From an uncultured Ideonella sp. (lineage in GTDB: Bacteria; Pseudomonadota; Gammaproteobacteria; Burkholderiales; Burkholderiaceae): 25,097 bases of DNA. The position numbers and the translations under genes were made by a program. The notes below the pieces were generated by a model. The model saw only the letters and a program-made list of their open reading frames with translations, ran no database searches and was not told where the DNA came from. The DNA is taken from the NCBI GenBank assembly GCA_946479475.1, contig CAMLGG010000051.1:1-25097 (forward strand), written 5' to 3'. Below are positions 15,901-23,899 of the stretch, one piece after another; positions within the stretch are counted from its first letter, which is position 1; every line of letters starts with the position of its first letter.

Positions 15901-16313
15901 GCCCCGGGGGGCACCACGGCGTGGACGCCGGCGCGCGCGACCTGCGCGTCTTCAGCCGACTTCACGCCGCTGACACCGACGGCGCCTATGAGGAAGCCGG
16001 CGGAGATGATGGGCACGCCGCCTTCGAGCAGGCCCTCGAGGCCCGGGGCGCTCAGGAAGGCGGTCCGGCCCTGGTTGATCATCTCCTCGTACATGCGCGA
16101 CTCGCGCCGGCCCAGGGCCGACGTGCGGGCCTTGGCCATGGCCATCTCGGCGCTCATCGCCGGCGCGCCGTCGAGCCGGTACAGGCCCAGGAGGTGGCCG
16201 CCGTCATCGACCACGGCGATCGAGACCGCCCAGTGGTGGGTCCAGGCGGTCGCGCGCGCGGCTTCGAGGATCTTGACGACGTCGACGTGATCGAGGCAGG
16301 GCTTCTGATGCAT
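15897..16313 (-). CDS. GlcG/HbpS-like (heme-degrading-type) protein
   Basis: A 138-residue single-domain GlcG/HbpS-family protein. Family landmarks are the central strand AVSIAVVDDGGHLLGLYRLDG, the helix AMAKARTSALGRRES and the Gly-rich core GGVPIISAGFLIGAVGVSG, ending with SAEDAQVARAG. Members bind heme or cobalamin, or accompany glycolate oxidation, often as octamers; a biochemical role cannot be chosen from sequence. No signal peptide is visible with the ATG at 16313; the longer frame upstream lacks similarity. It converges on the EAL gene with a 4-bp overlap and lies 95 bp downstream of the alpha/beta hydrolase on the same strand. Confidence 0.9.
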   Translation of the reverse strand: MHQKPCLDHVDVVKILEAARATAWTHHWAVSIAVVDDGGHLLGLYRLDGAPAMSAEMAMAKARTSALGRRESRMYEEMINQGRTAFLSAPGLEGLLEGGVPIISAGFLIGAVGVSGVKSAEDAQVARAGVHAVVPPGA

Positions 16314-16408
16314 GACTGCTGAATTGGTGGGTGGAGCGGAAAAGGTCGAAGTATCGCCAACCTCGGGTACGGCACGGCCGTGCCGGCCGATCGGACCTGA
16401 AACAATCG

Positions 16409-17266
16409 TCAAGATCCCGGGGACAGGATGAAGTGGCGCAGGGCGGCGAAGGCAGTCTCCGGGTCGTCACGCCATGCCCCATGGCCGCACCCGGGGTAGA
16501 CCTGCAGCTGGGCCAGGGCCGGGGGCAGGGCATCGAGGATGTCCTGGCTGTCGGCCGGCGGGCACACCGGGTCCTCTGCCCCGGCCATCACCAGCACCGG
16601 GCAGCGGGCTGCGGCCAGGCCGGGCAGCAGGTTCATGCCCTGCATCTCGTGGACGATGAAGTGGCGCAGGATCTCCAGCCGGTAGCGGGCGCGCAGGCGG
16701 CCTTCGGGGCTGGCCGGCGGGCGGGTGTTGTAGAGCGGGTGCACCTCGCGCAGGTAGGCCTCGGTGTGGGCCTCGGAGGGGTCGAGCCAGAAGGTCTCGG
16801 CGAGCCTTCGAGCGGCCGGGCCGCCGAGGCGCTCGAAGACGGGAAGCTTGCGTTCGAGGTTGAAGGCCGCCGAGGTGGAGGAAAGGATCACCTTGGCGGC
16901 GTGGCCGGGATGGCGCGCGATGTAGCGCTGCGCCACGAAACCGCCGAAGGATTGCCCGAGCACGATGGGCTTGACGATGCCGAGCGCGTCGCACAGGCGC
17001 ACCACGTCGTCGGCCCAGGTGTCCAGCGTCCACTCCTGCGCGGGCCGCTCGTCGCTGCGGCCGTGGCCGCGATGGTCGTAGGTGACGATCTGGGCGATGT
17101 CGGCCAGCTGCGAGAACGCAGGCTTGAAGCCGGTGTGGTCGAAGCCCGGGCCGCCGTGCAGCAGCAGCAGCGTCGGCTTGTCCTTCATCGTGGCGCCCTC
17201 GGGCACGAGGCCGAAGCCGTCCACGTCGACGAACAGGCGCACGCCGGGGGAGATCTCGATGCGCAT
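16409..17266 (-). CDS. Alpha/beta hydrolase, proline iminopeptidase-like
   Basis: A 285-residue cytoplasmic alpha/beta hydrolase. The oxyanion motif is HGGPGFDHTGF, the region YDHRGHGRSDE precedes the nucleophile, and Ser sits in VLGQSFGGFVAQRY. The acid is Asp in MAGAEDPVCPP and the His is in YPGCGHGAW. The HGGPG plus GQSxGG arrangement matches the proline iminopeptidase (S33) branch, though many members hydrolyse esters or lactones instead. ATG 17266 with AGGAC upstream starts right before the first strand (MRIEISPGVRLFVDVDG); a longer in-frame opening upstream is low-complexity Arg/Pro and is rejected. It follows the ParA gene by 106 bp. Confidence 0.92.
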   Translation of the reverse strand: MRIEISPGVRLFVDVDGFGLVPEGATMKDKPTLLLLHGGPGFDHTGFKPAFSQLADIAQIVTYDHRGHGRSDERPAQEWTLDTWADDVVRLCDALGIVKPIVLGQSFGGFVAQRYIARHPGHAAKVILSSTSAAFNLERKLPVFERLGGPAARRLAETFWLDPSEAHTEAYLREVHPLYNTRPPASPEGRLRARYRLEILRHFIVHEMQGMNLLPGLAAARCPVLVMAGAEDPVCPPADSQDILDALPPALAQLQVYPGCGHGAWRDDPETAFAALRHFILSPGS

Positions 17267-17372
17267 GGGCGGTCCTGGGTGGGTTGGGGCAAGGCGGCGC
17301 GCGGCGCCGGCCCGCAGCATACCGACCCTTCGGTGCCCGGCGGCGCGGCGGGGCCGGCGCGGGCCCCTGCGA

Positions 17373-18176
17373 TCAGGCCCTGGCCGTGCGTTTGCGCCCT
17401 GGGGCGGGCGCCGCATGCAGCGCATCGTGCAGCGCGACGAAGGCCTGCGTGAGCGGATGGCGCGCATCCATGTGGATCATGGGCAGCGCTCGCTCGTGGG
17501 ACTCCTTGACCTTCACGCTGGCGCCCAGGTAGGGTTGCAGCACGGGCAGGCCCTCGTCGACCAGCTCCTGCACCGTGCGCTGCGGCAGGTTGGCCCGGGC
17601 CTGGAACTGGTTGACGACGATGCCGTCGACCTTCAGCGCCGGGTTGTGGTCGGCCTGGATCTCCTGCACGTTCTCCAGCAGCGAGTACAGCGCGCGGCGC
17701 GAGAAGTCGTCGCAGTCGAACGGGATCAGGCAGCCCTCGGCGGCGATCAGCGCCGAGCGCGTGTAGAAGTTGAGGGCCGGCGGCGTGTCTATCCAGATCG
17801 CGTCGTAGTCCTGGTCCAGCGCCGCCAGCGCGTCGCGCAGCTTGTAGATCTTGTAGCGCGACTCCAGCTTGCCGTGCAGTTCCTCGAGTTCGGGTTGCGA
17901 GGGCAGCAGGTGCAGGCCCTCGAACGGCGTCTCGACGATGTAGTCGCCGGTGGTGCGGGCGCGCACGCTGAACTTCAGCGTCTGGTCGAAGAAGTCGGCC
18001 GCGCCGGATTCGAGGCCGTCGGCCGCCTCGCCCAGCAGGTAGCGTGTCGAATTGCCTTGCGGGTCTAGATCGACCACCAGCGTGCGCCGGCCCTGGCTGG
18101 CGCCTATCGCGGCGAGGTTGCAGGTGATCGTCGACTTGCCGACGCCGCCCTTCTGGTTGAAAACGACACGACGCAT
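17373..18176 (-). CDS. ParA-family ATPase (orphan)
   Basis: A 267-residue deviant-Walker ATPase. It starts directly with the P-loop MRRVVFNQKGGVGKST (signature lysine 9 and K14), followed by the A' motif VVDLDPQGNSTRYLLG and Walker B-like AIWIDTPPALNFYTRSAL. The later segment GCLIPFDCDDFSRRALYSLL matches ParA/Soj-type proteins, as does VVNQFQARANLPQRTVQEL. Such ATPases position DNA or protein cargo by nucleoid-bound ATP cycling. No parB or plasmid genes are nearby, so this is not a chromosomal parAB locus; the cargo is unknown. ATG 18176 is the family start. The C-terminal tail is basic (PGRKRTARA). Confidence 0.93.
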   Translation of the reverse strand: MRRVVFNQKGGVGKSTITCNLAAIGASQGRRTLVVDLDPQGNSTRYLLGEAADGLESGAADFFDQTLKFSVRARTTGDYIVETPFEGLHLLPSQPELEELHGKLESRYKIYKLRDALAALDQDYDAIWIDTPPALNFYTRSALIAAEGCLIPFDCDDFSRRALYSLLENVQEIQADHNPALKVDGIVVNQFQARANLPQRTVQELVDEGLPVLQPYLGASVKVKESHERALPMIHMDARHPLTQAFVALHDALHAAPAPGRKRTARA

Positions 18177-18285
18177 GGCAACTCCCGGCACGATGAAGCG
18201 ATGCCGGGATTGTGCACTGCAACATCGCCCACCGGCCAATGAGTCCGGCTGGACGACGCTGCGCTGCGTCAAGCCGGGGCGGGGT

Positions 18286-18735
18286 TCAGTCGCCGGTGGA
18301 GCGCCAGACCAGCACCGGCACCTCGCTGTGGGCAAGCACGCGCTGGGTCTCGCTGCCCAGCAGCAGGCTGGCCAGGCCGCGCCGGCCGTGCGAGGCCATC
18401 AGGATCAGGTCGCAGTTCAGGCGCCGGGCCGCCTGGCAGATGGCCTCGTGCGGATGGTCGCTGAGCTCGGCCACGGTGGCGCACTCGACCTTGGCCTCGT
18501 CCGCCGTGCGGCGCACGAAGTCGAGGTAACGCTGGGCATGCAGCTGCGCGTCCTGGGCGAAGTGGTCACGCGTCTCGTCCAGGGCCGCCGCGCGATAGCT
18601 CAGGAGGTGGAACTCCGGCATGGCGTGGATCGCGGTCACCCGCGCCCCGTGCTGGCGGGCCAGCTCTATGCCCTGGAAGACGGCCCTTTCGGACAGGCGA
18701 GAGCCGTCGGTCGGCAGAAGGATGTGCTTGAACAT
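18286..18735 (-). CDS. Universal stress protein (UspA family)
   Basis: A 149-residue single Usp domain. It opens MFKHILLPTDGSRLSERAV, with strand 1 and the adenine-binding Asp. The nucleotide loop near the C-terminus reads ASHGRRGLASLLLGSETQRV, matching the family G-x2-G-x9-G-S signature except that the first Gly is Ala. The chain ends in the usual VPVLVWR strand. The ATP-binding type is therefore likely. Usp proteins support survival during starvation or stress and occur as dimers. It lies 109 bp downstream of parA and is separated from the next gene upstream by an intrinsic terminator, so it is probably transcribed on its own. Confidence 0.93.
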   Translation of the reverse strand: MFKHILLPTDGSRLSERAVFQGIELARQHGARVTAIHAMPEFHLLSYRAAALDETRDHFAQDAQLHAQRYLDFVRRTADEAKVECATVAELSDHPHEAICQAARRLNCDLILMASHGRRGLASLLLGSETQRVLAHSEVPVLVWRSTGD

Positions 18736-18796
18736 GGCGCACTCCTTGGCTGAGGGGGAGACTTGATCGTAGGCCCGCGGGGACAGGCCTTCAAGC

Positions 18797-18824
18797 AAAA
18801 AAAGCGCCCGGGGATGCCGGGCGC
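18797..18824 (-). terminator. Intrinsic terminator of the polyglycine-hydrolase-like gene
   Basis: Read on the minus strand, an 8-bp perfect stem (GCGCCCGG / CCGGGCGC) with a 5-nt loop is followed directly by seven T residues. It starts 30 nt after the stop codon of the gene at 18855 and lies 62 nt upstream of the usp start. Confidence 0.9.
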
Positions 18825-18854
18825 CAGGTCGGAGCAGGGAGCGTCGGGGATGGC

Positions 18855-20822
18855 TTACCAGGTCTTCAGCGCCTCCCGGATCTCGTCGCGGTACAGCTCG
18901 TTCGCCGCGTTGCTGTAGGCGTTGGTGTAGGTCGTGTCGTCGGCGCAGCCCCAGCAGCTCACCGGCGTGTCGGAGATGAGGCGGCCGAAGGCGTAGTCGC
19001 GGTAGGTCTGGCGGCCCAGGCTGTAGATCGGCAGGCGGATCAGGCCGGTGCCCGAGCGGACGATCACCTTGGTGCCGCAAGCGCCGTTCGCATCAGGCAG
19101 GCAGGTGCCGTAGCTGCCGCCCTTGCCCCAGGTGCGGATCAGCGAGCCGAACTGCGCCGCGATCGCCGACTTGCCCTGCTTGGCGGCCTCGTCGTTGATG
19201 ATGGCCTGCAGCGCGGCGCTGGCGCCGGAGGCGGGGTTGGCCGATTCCAGGAACTCGCTGCGGGCGTTGTTGGTGTTGGTCAGCAGCGTGTTGTTCCAGA
19301 CGCCCTCGTAGATGTGGGCCAGGTCGGCGGCCGTGGTGTCGTTGCGGCGGTTCGCCGGGTCGTACTTCTGGGTCTGCAGGTTCCAGTAGGCGCAGCCGAT
19401 GTTGTGGCGCAGCGTGGTGCCCGTGAGGCCGGCCGCGGCGGCGGTGGTGTTGAAGGGCGTGAAGCTGCCGCCATAGCGCAGGACGGTTCCGCGGGTCGTG
19501 CGGTTGTCGGAGATCGACATCATCTGGTCCAGGCCGGTCTCGAAGTTGTAGTTGTTCATCTGGTTGGCCGCGACTTCCTTGGCCGGATCCGGGCAGGCGT
19601 CCTTGCCGGCGTTCACGTCGTACTGGTAGTAGACGAAGGCGGAGTTCAGCACGTCGTTGCCGGCCTCGACCTGCTTCATCGAATGCAGCAGGTGCAGCGA
19701 CTTCAGCGAGCTGGCGGTCTCGGCGCGGCGGCCGCCGTTCAGGTCCACCTTGACCGGGCCGCTGACCTGCTTGAGGTAGGACTCGAAGATGCCCTTGGTC
19801 GGATTGCCGTTGGCGTCCAGGAAGGTCTTGCCCAGCAGGTCACGCATGCGGCGCGTCGACGAGTTGGCGTTGTCGATGAACACGGCGTCGTAGCGGCGGG
19901 TGCCGTTGCCGTCGACGTAGGTCGTGATGTCGACCGGGCGGGAGGCGACCTGCAGGCCGTAGTTGTTCAGGTCGGCCATCGAGGCGAAGCCGTACTGGTA
20001 CCACCAGGCCGAGGCGTCGGCGCCGGTGTTCTTCACCATGATGAAGTTGTAGCTGCCGCTGGCCTGGCGCTCGAGCTTGACGATGCGGCCCTGGAACGAA
20101 CTCAGCTTGCTGGCGATCGAGGCCGGCGTCTGGTTGAGCCACCACTGCCAGGTCTTGGCGTCGCTGCCGGTGTTGGCCACGAAGGCGGCGGTGTACTTCT
20201 TGACGCCACCTTCGGTGTAGCTGTCGATGTCGATCATCCGATGGCCGGTGTTGCTGATGTGGGTGCTGATCTGGGACGAGCTGACGCCCATCAGGTAGCT
20301 CCACGCACGAGCCGCGCCGCCGGTGTTCGACACCATGACCACGGCGAAGCGGATCTGGCCGCCGCCGGCGTCGTAGGGCTCGACCTCGATCAGGCGGCCG
20401 TTGTTCGCGCTGAGGTAGCTGCTCACCTGCGCGGCCGTCAGGCCGTAGTACCACCACCAGCCCGGCACGGCGTAGGCGCCGCTGTTGGCGACCATGCGCA
20501 CCGAGAAGCGCGGCACGCCGTTGCTGACCGAGTAGACCTCCAGGTCCGTCAGGCGGGCGCCGTTCTGGTTGATGTAGGTGCCGATCTGCGCGGCGGTGAC
20601 GTTGGTGTACGTCCACCAGCCGGTCGGCACGTTGACCGAGTGGTCGTCGGTCATCGCATTGGCGTCGAGGTTCTCGACACCCATCATCTGCTCTTGCTGG
20701 CCGTCGGCGGCGAGCGCCATCTCTTCGGCACGGGCCTGGCCCTGCACCATCATCCCGGCGGCCGCGGCGATCGCGGCCAGCACCAGCTTGGAACGGGACG
20801 GGTGGGCAATTCGGGTCTTCAT
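18855..20822 (-). CDS. Secreted tandem-repeat serine hydrolase, class A beta-lactamase fold (polyglycine-hydrolase-like)
   Basis: A 655-residue exported protein. The signal peptide covers about 1-32 (LVLAAIAAAAGMMVQGQARA). Residues 66-320 hold about five tandem repeats of roughly 47-55 residues, each with a W/Y start, a TAAQ-type helix, a (G/N)-R-hydrophobic turn and a closing strand ending in N-(T/S)-G; they match the bacterial tandem repeat (BTRD1-like) type. The C-terminal domain (about 325-655) has class A beta-lactamase signatures: S371-S-L-K374 (SxxK), S438-D-N440, E506-G-V-W-N510 (E-x3-N of the omega loop) and K567-G-G. Six cysteines may form disulfides. This is the layout of polyglycine-hydrolase-like proteins, so a protease or peptide hydrolase role is more likely than antibiotic resistance. 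ATG 20822 has a GGAGAG ribosome binding site. An intrinsic terminator follows. Confidence 0.85.
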   Translation of the reverse strand: MKTRIAHPSRSKLVLAAIAAAAGMMVQGQARAEEMALAADGQQEQMMGVENLDANAMTDDHSVNVPTGWWTYTNVTAAQIGTYINQNGARLTDLEVYSVSNGVPRFSVRMVANSGAYAVPGWWWYYGLTAAQVSSYLSANNGRLIEVEPYDAGGGQIRFAVVMVSNTGGAARAWSYLMGVSSSQISTHISNTGHRMIDIDSYTEGGVKKYTAAFVANTGSDAKTWQWWLNQTPASIASKLSSFQGRIVKLERQASGSYNFIMVKNTGADASAWWYQYGFASMADLNNYGLQVASRPVDITTYVDGNGTRRYDAVFIDNANSSTRRMRDLLGKTFLDANGNPTKGIFESYLKQVSGPVKVDLNGGRRAETASSLKSLHLLHSMKQVEAGNDVLNSAFVYYQYDVNAGKDACPDPAKEVAANQMNNYNFETGLDQMMSISDNRTTRGTVLRYGGSFTPFNTTAAAAGLTGTTLRHNIGCAYWNLQTQKYDPANRRNDTTAADLAHIYEGVWNNTLLTNTNNARSEFLESANPASGASAALQAIINDEAAKQGKSAIAAQFGSLIRTWGKGGSYGTCLPDANGACGTKVIVRSGTGLIRLPIYSLGRQTYRDYAFGRLISDTPVSCWGCADDTTYTNAYSNAANELYRDEIREALKTW

Positions 20823-20948
20823 GAAAGTCTCTCCGGGTCTCTGGGTTGGAAGGTCGGGGATAGCGGTTCGGGGTCCGAGGGGTCACGTTGTCGTGCCGCC
20901 CTACTTGACAATTCGCGGCCCTTCGCCGGGACCGGACAGGACGATCCC

Positions 20949-20976
20949 CCTACGCTTAGGCCCCCCGGATGGGGGG
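20949..20976. promoter_or_regulatory. Palindrome cluster upstream of the tandem-repeat hydrolase gene
   Basis: CCCCCC-GGAT-GGGGGG (20961-20976) is a perfect 6-bp inverted repeat, directly preceded by CCTA-CGCT-TAGG (20949-20960). A weaker CCGCC/GGCGG repeat lies at 20983-20997. The 190-bp gap separates the kinase stop from the hydrolase start. The palindromes could be an operator, or a weak transcript end for the kinase operon; no T-run follows. Confidence 0.35.
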
Positions 20977-21012
20977 AACCATCCGCCGACGTGGCGGCGG
21001 CGACCTGGAGGC

Positions 21013-23898
21013 TCAGAGCACGATGGCGACCGGCTTGGGCGCCTCGGTGCCGGCGAGCTCGCGATAGCGGTCGCGGGCCTGCCGCTCCACGGCCTCGGCC
21101 TCATCGGGCCGGCCGGAGGCGCGCAGCCACTGCGCGCGGACGATGGCCGCCAGCGGCTGCTCGGGATGCGCAGCGGCATGGTGGTCGCGCAGCAGCTTCT
21201 CGGCGCTGGCGATCGGCGCCTGCGCCCGCTCAGGCTCACCCGCGGCCAGCCAGGCCAGTGCTTCGGTGAGCTGGGCGCGGGCGATGCCCAGCTGGCCCAT
21301 CGCCCCGAAGGAGGCACCCGACTCGCGCCAGGCCTCGACCGAGGCGTGCGCGGCCTCGGCGCCCTCACGGGCCCTGCCGAGCGCCGTCAGCGCGCCTGCG
21401 CGCAGCATCATCGAGCTGGCGTGTCGCGTGTCCCTCTGGCCCGCGGCGTCTTCCTGGGCGATGAGCTCGTCGAGCCAGTGCAGGGCCTCGGCCGGCTTGC
21501 CGTTGACCAGCAGCGCCGAGGCGAGGCGGCGGATGAAGCCCCGGGCCTCGGAAGCCGACAGCGTCGAGCCCGGCCGCCGCGCCAGGCGCACCGACTCGCG
21601 CGCCACCGACTCTGCGGCCGGCCCGCGGCCGAGGCGGTTCAGCGCCATCACCTCGAACGACAGGTTCAAGGCGGTCTCGCTGTCCTCCGGCCCGTAGACG
21701 TAGCGCGAGCGCTCGACGTTGTTCGCGAACACCTCGTCGGCGCGGCGGTAGTTGCCGCTGTCGAGATAGGCCATGCCCAGGGTGCGGTTGGCCTGCACCG
21801 ACAGGGTGTTGTGCGGCCCCGCCAGGAGGTCGAGCTCGCCCACGGCTCGTTCCAGCGTGCGGATCGCCTCGGGGAACAGGCGCAGCTGCCATTGGGTGTA
21901 GCCGACGTCCGCGCGCAGCGTGGCAGCGCCCATGCCCTCGGTGCGCCAGTCCTTCTGCAGCAGGGGCTCGAGCTCGCGCAGCGCGGCGCGCGCCTCCTCG
22001 TGCCGGCCCTGGCTGGCCAGCGAGGTGGCGATGCGCACCCGGGTGATGGCCACTTCGAAGCTCTCGGCGCCGTGGCGGGCGGCGAGCACCGGCAGTTCGG
22101 CCTGCAGGGCCTTGCGCCCTTCCTCGTAGCGGCCCAGGTCGAGGAGGTTGTCGGCCGTCGACAGGCGCAGCGTCGTCAGCTCGTCCGCGGCCCCGCGGCC
22201 CAGGCCCTGCAGCATCGGCCGCGCCGCGGCCAGCGTGGCGAGCGAAGCCTCGTGCTGGCCCAGCGACTTCTGCACGTCGGCCAGCGCCAGCAGCGCGCGC
22301 GCATGCTCCAGGCTGCCTTCGCCATGGCTGCGGCCCATCGTCGCGACGCGCGCCTGCGCCAGGGGCAGCGCGCGCTTGCCGTCGCCGAGCTTGAGGTAGA
22401 GGTCGACCAGCACGCCGCTCATCGCCGCATGGAGATCGGGCTCGCCGCCCAGCTTGGCCTGCAGGTCGCGCTCGCCGCGGGCCAGCAGGTCGCGCACGGT
22501 GAGCTCGCGGCCCTGGGCGCGAGCCGGGTCGGCCTCGTTGAACAGGCCGACGAGGAAGTCCTGCACCGCGTGGGTCCGGGCCCCCTCGCGCCGCGCGGCC
22601 GCGGCCTGGTCCAGCGCGACCGCCAGGCCGACCAGCAGGCCGCCCGTGGCGAGCGCCATGCCGGCCACCGGCAGCTTGTGACGCTGCACGAACTTGGCAG
22701 CGCGGTAGCTCCAGCTGGGAGGGTGGGCGTGGACCGGCCGGTTGCGCAGCCAGCGCTTGAGATCCTGCTTGAAGGCCTCGGCCGACGGGTAGCGCTCGGC
22801 GGGGCTCTTGCGCAGCGCCATGAGGGCGATGTTGTCCAGGTCCCCGCGCAGCTGGCGCCGCAGGACGGCCGGGCGCGACGCGCGGTGCGCGGCGGCGCTC
22901 TCGGTGGCCGTCATGCGGCTGGGCTTGGTGGGCTGGGTGCCCAGGATCGCTTCCTCGAGCGCGCCTCGCGTCTCGCGTGGGAGCCGGTAGGGCCGCTGGC
23001 CGGTGCAGAGCTCGTAGAAGACGACGCCGAGCGAGTAGACGTCGGACGCGGTGCCGATGGCCTGGTGGGCGATCTGCTCGGGCGAGGCGTAGTCGGGCGT
23101 CAAGGGCGCATGGGCCCACTCGGTGCGGACCGGCGCCTCGGCGGCTTCGCCCTCGTCCAGCAGCGTGGCGATGCCGAAGTCCAGCAGGCGGACCTGGCCG
23201 TCGAGCGTGACGAAGATGTTCGAGGGCTTGAGGTCGCGGTGCACCACCAGCCGGGCGTGGGCGTACTGGATGGCCTCCAGCACCTGCAGGAACAGGTCGA
23301 CGCGGGCGCGCAGGGGCAGCTGACGCGAGTCGCAGTAGACCGTGATCGGCTGGCCCTCGACGTACTCCAGCGCCAGCCAGGGCTGGCCGTCCTCGGTGAT
23401 GCCGGCGTCGTAGAGCCGGGCGATATGCGGATGCTCCAGCGTGGCGAGGATGTCGCGCTCGCGCTCGAAGCGATGAGCCAGCGCAGGTTGGCGCAGGATG
23501 GCGCTGTGGGGCAGCTTCAGGGCCACGGCGCGCTGCAGCGTGCCATCGACCCGCTCCGCCAGCCACACCGTGCCCATGCCGCCCTCGCCGAGCTGCCGCA
23601 GCAGGCAGTAGGGGCCGATGCGGCGCGTGCCGGGCGCGGCGTCGGCCAGGCGGGCCTCGGCGGCCTGGCCGGCGAGCTGGGGCAGGGCGTCCAGCACGTC
23701 GAGCGGGCCGGCGACCGTGGCGCCCCCGGCGTCTTCCACGGCCATCTCCTGCAGCATGGCCTCCAGGCGCGGGCGCAGGGTGGCATCGACCGTCCCGAGC
23801 TGCTCCAGCCAGGCGGCACGGTCTTCGGGCGGCAGGTCCAGCGCCTGGTCCAGCAGCTCGGACAGGCGAGCCAGCTCGGCGCGGGCGAGCGAAGACAT
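21013..23898 (-). CDS. Transmembrane Ser/Thr protein kinase with TPR-like C-terminal region (PknS-like)
   Basis: A 961-residue kinase. A helical N-terminal segment (1-90) precedes a Hanks-type kinase domain (about 95-380): Gly loop GEGGMG 104-109, VAIK-type Lys128, Glu147, HRDLKPSN with Asp222, DFG 240-242 and SPE 272-274. All catalytic residues are present, so it should be active. One transmembrane helix follows at about 409-429 (LPVAGMALATGGLLVGLAVA). The 530-residue C-terminal part consists of helical pairs with TPR spacing (for example HARALLALADVQKSLGQHEA), probably periplasmic and sensory. ATG 23898 begins one base after the sigma factor stop, so the two genes are translationally coupled. 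Kinases linked in this way to ECF43-type sigma factors (PknS, PknT) activate them by phosphorylation. Confidence 0.92.
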   Translation of the reverse strand: MSSLARAELARLSELLDQALDLPPEDRAAWLEQLGTVDATLRPRLEAMLQEMAVEDAGGATVAGPLDVLDALPQLAGQAAEARLADAAPGTRRIGPYCLLRQLGEGGMGTVWLAERVDGTLQRAVALKLPHSAILRQPALAHRFERERDILATLEHPHIARLYDAGITEDGQPWLALEYVEGQPITVYCDSRQLPLRARVDLFLQVLEAIQYAHARLVVHRDLKPSNIFVTLDGQVRLLDFGIATLLDEGEAAEAPVRTEWAHAPLTPDYASPEQIAHQAIGTASDVYSLGVVFYELCTGQRPYRLPRETRGALEEAILGTQPTKPSRMTATESAAAHRASRPAVLRRQLRGDLDNIALMALRKSPAERYPSAEAFKQDLKRWLRNRPVHAHPPSWSYRAAKFVQRHKLPVAGMALATGGLLVGLAVALDQAAAARREGARTHAVQDFLVGLFNEADPARAQGRELTVRDLLARGERDLQAKLGGEPDLHAAMSGVLVDLYLKLGDGKRALPLAQARVATMGRSHGEGSLEHARALLALADVQKSLGQHEASLATLAAARPMLQGLGRGAADELTTLRLSTADNLLDLGRYEEGRKALQAELPVLAARHGAESFEVAITRVRIATSLASQGRHEEARAALRELEPLLQKDWRTEGMGAATLRADVGYTQWQLRLFPEAIRTLERAVGELDLLAGPHNTLSVQANRTLGMAYLDSGNYRRADEVFANNVERSRYVYGPEDSETALNLSFEVMALNRLGRGPAAESVARESVRLARRPGSTLSASEARGFIRRLASALLVNGKPAEALHWLDELIAQEDAAGQRDTRHASSMMLRAGALTALGRAREGAEAAHASVEAWRESGASFGAMGQLGIARAQLTEALAWLAAGEPERAQAPIASAEKLLRDHHAAAHPEQPLAAIVRAQWLRASGRPDEAEAVERQARDRYRELAGTEAPKPVAIVL

Positions 23899-23899
23899 G

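Noticed and set aside
17373..18176. Chromosome-partition parAB locus or plasmid backbone
   Set aside because: No ParB, parS-like repeats, replication initiator or gidAB genes are present, so only an orphan ParA is supported.
18855..20822. Antibiotic-resistance beta-lactamase
   Set aside because: The class A signatures are present, but the spacing between SDN and ExxxN is much longer than in resistance enzymes and the large N-terminal repeat region points to polyglycine-hydrolase-like proteins.
20905..20910. TTGACA box on the plus strand between kinase and hydrolase genes
   Set aside because: No matching -10 at 16-18 nt and no plus-strand gene downstream. On the minus strand it reads TTGTCA without a good -10.
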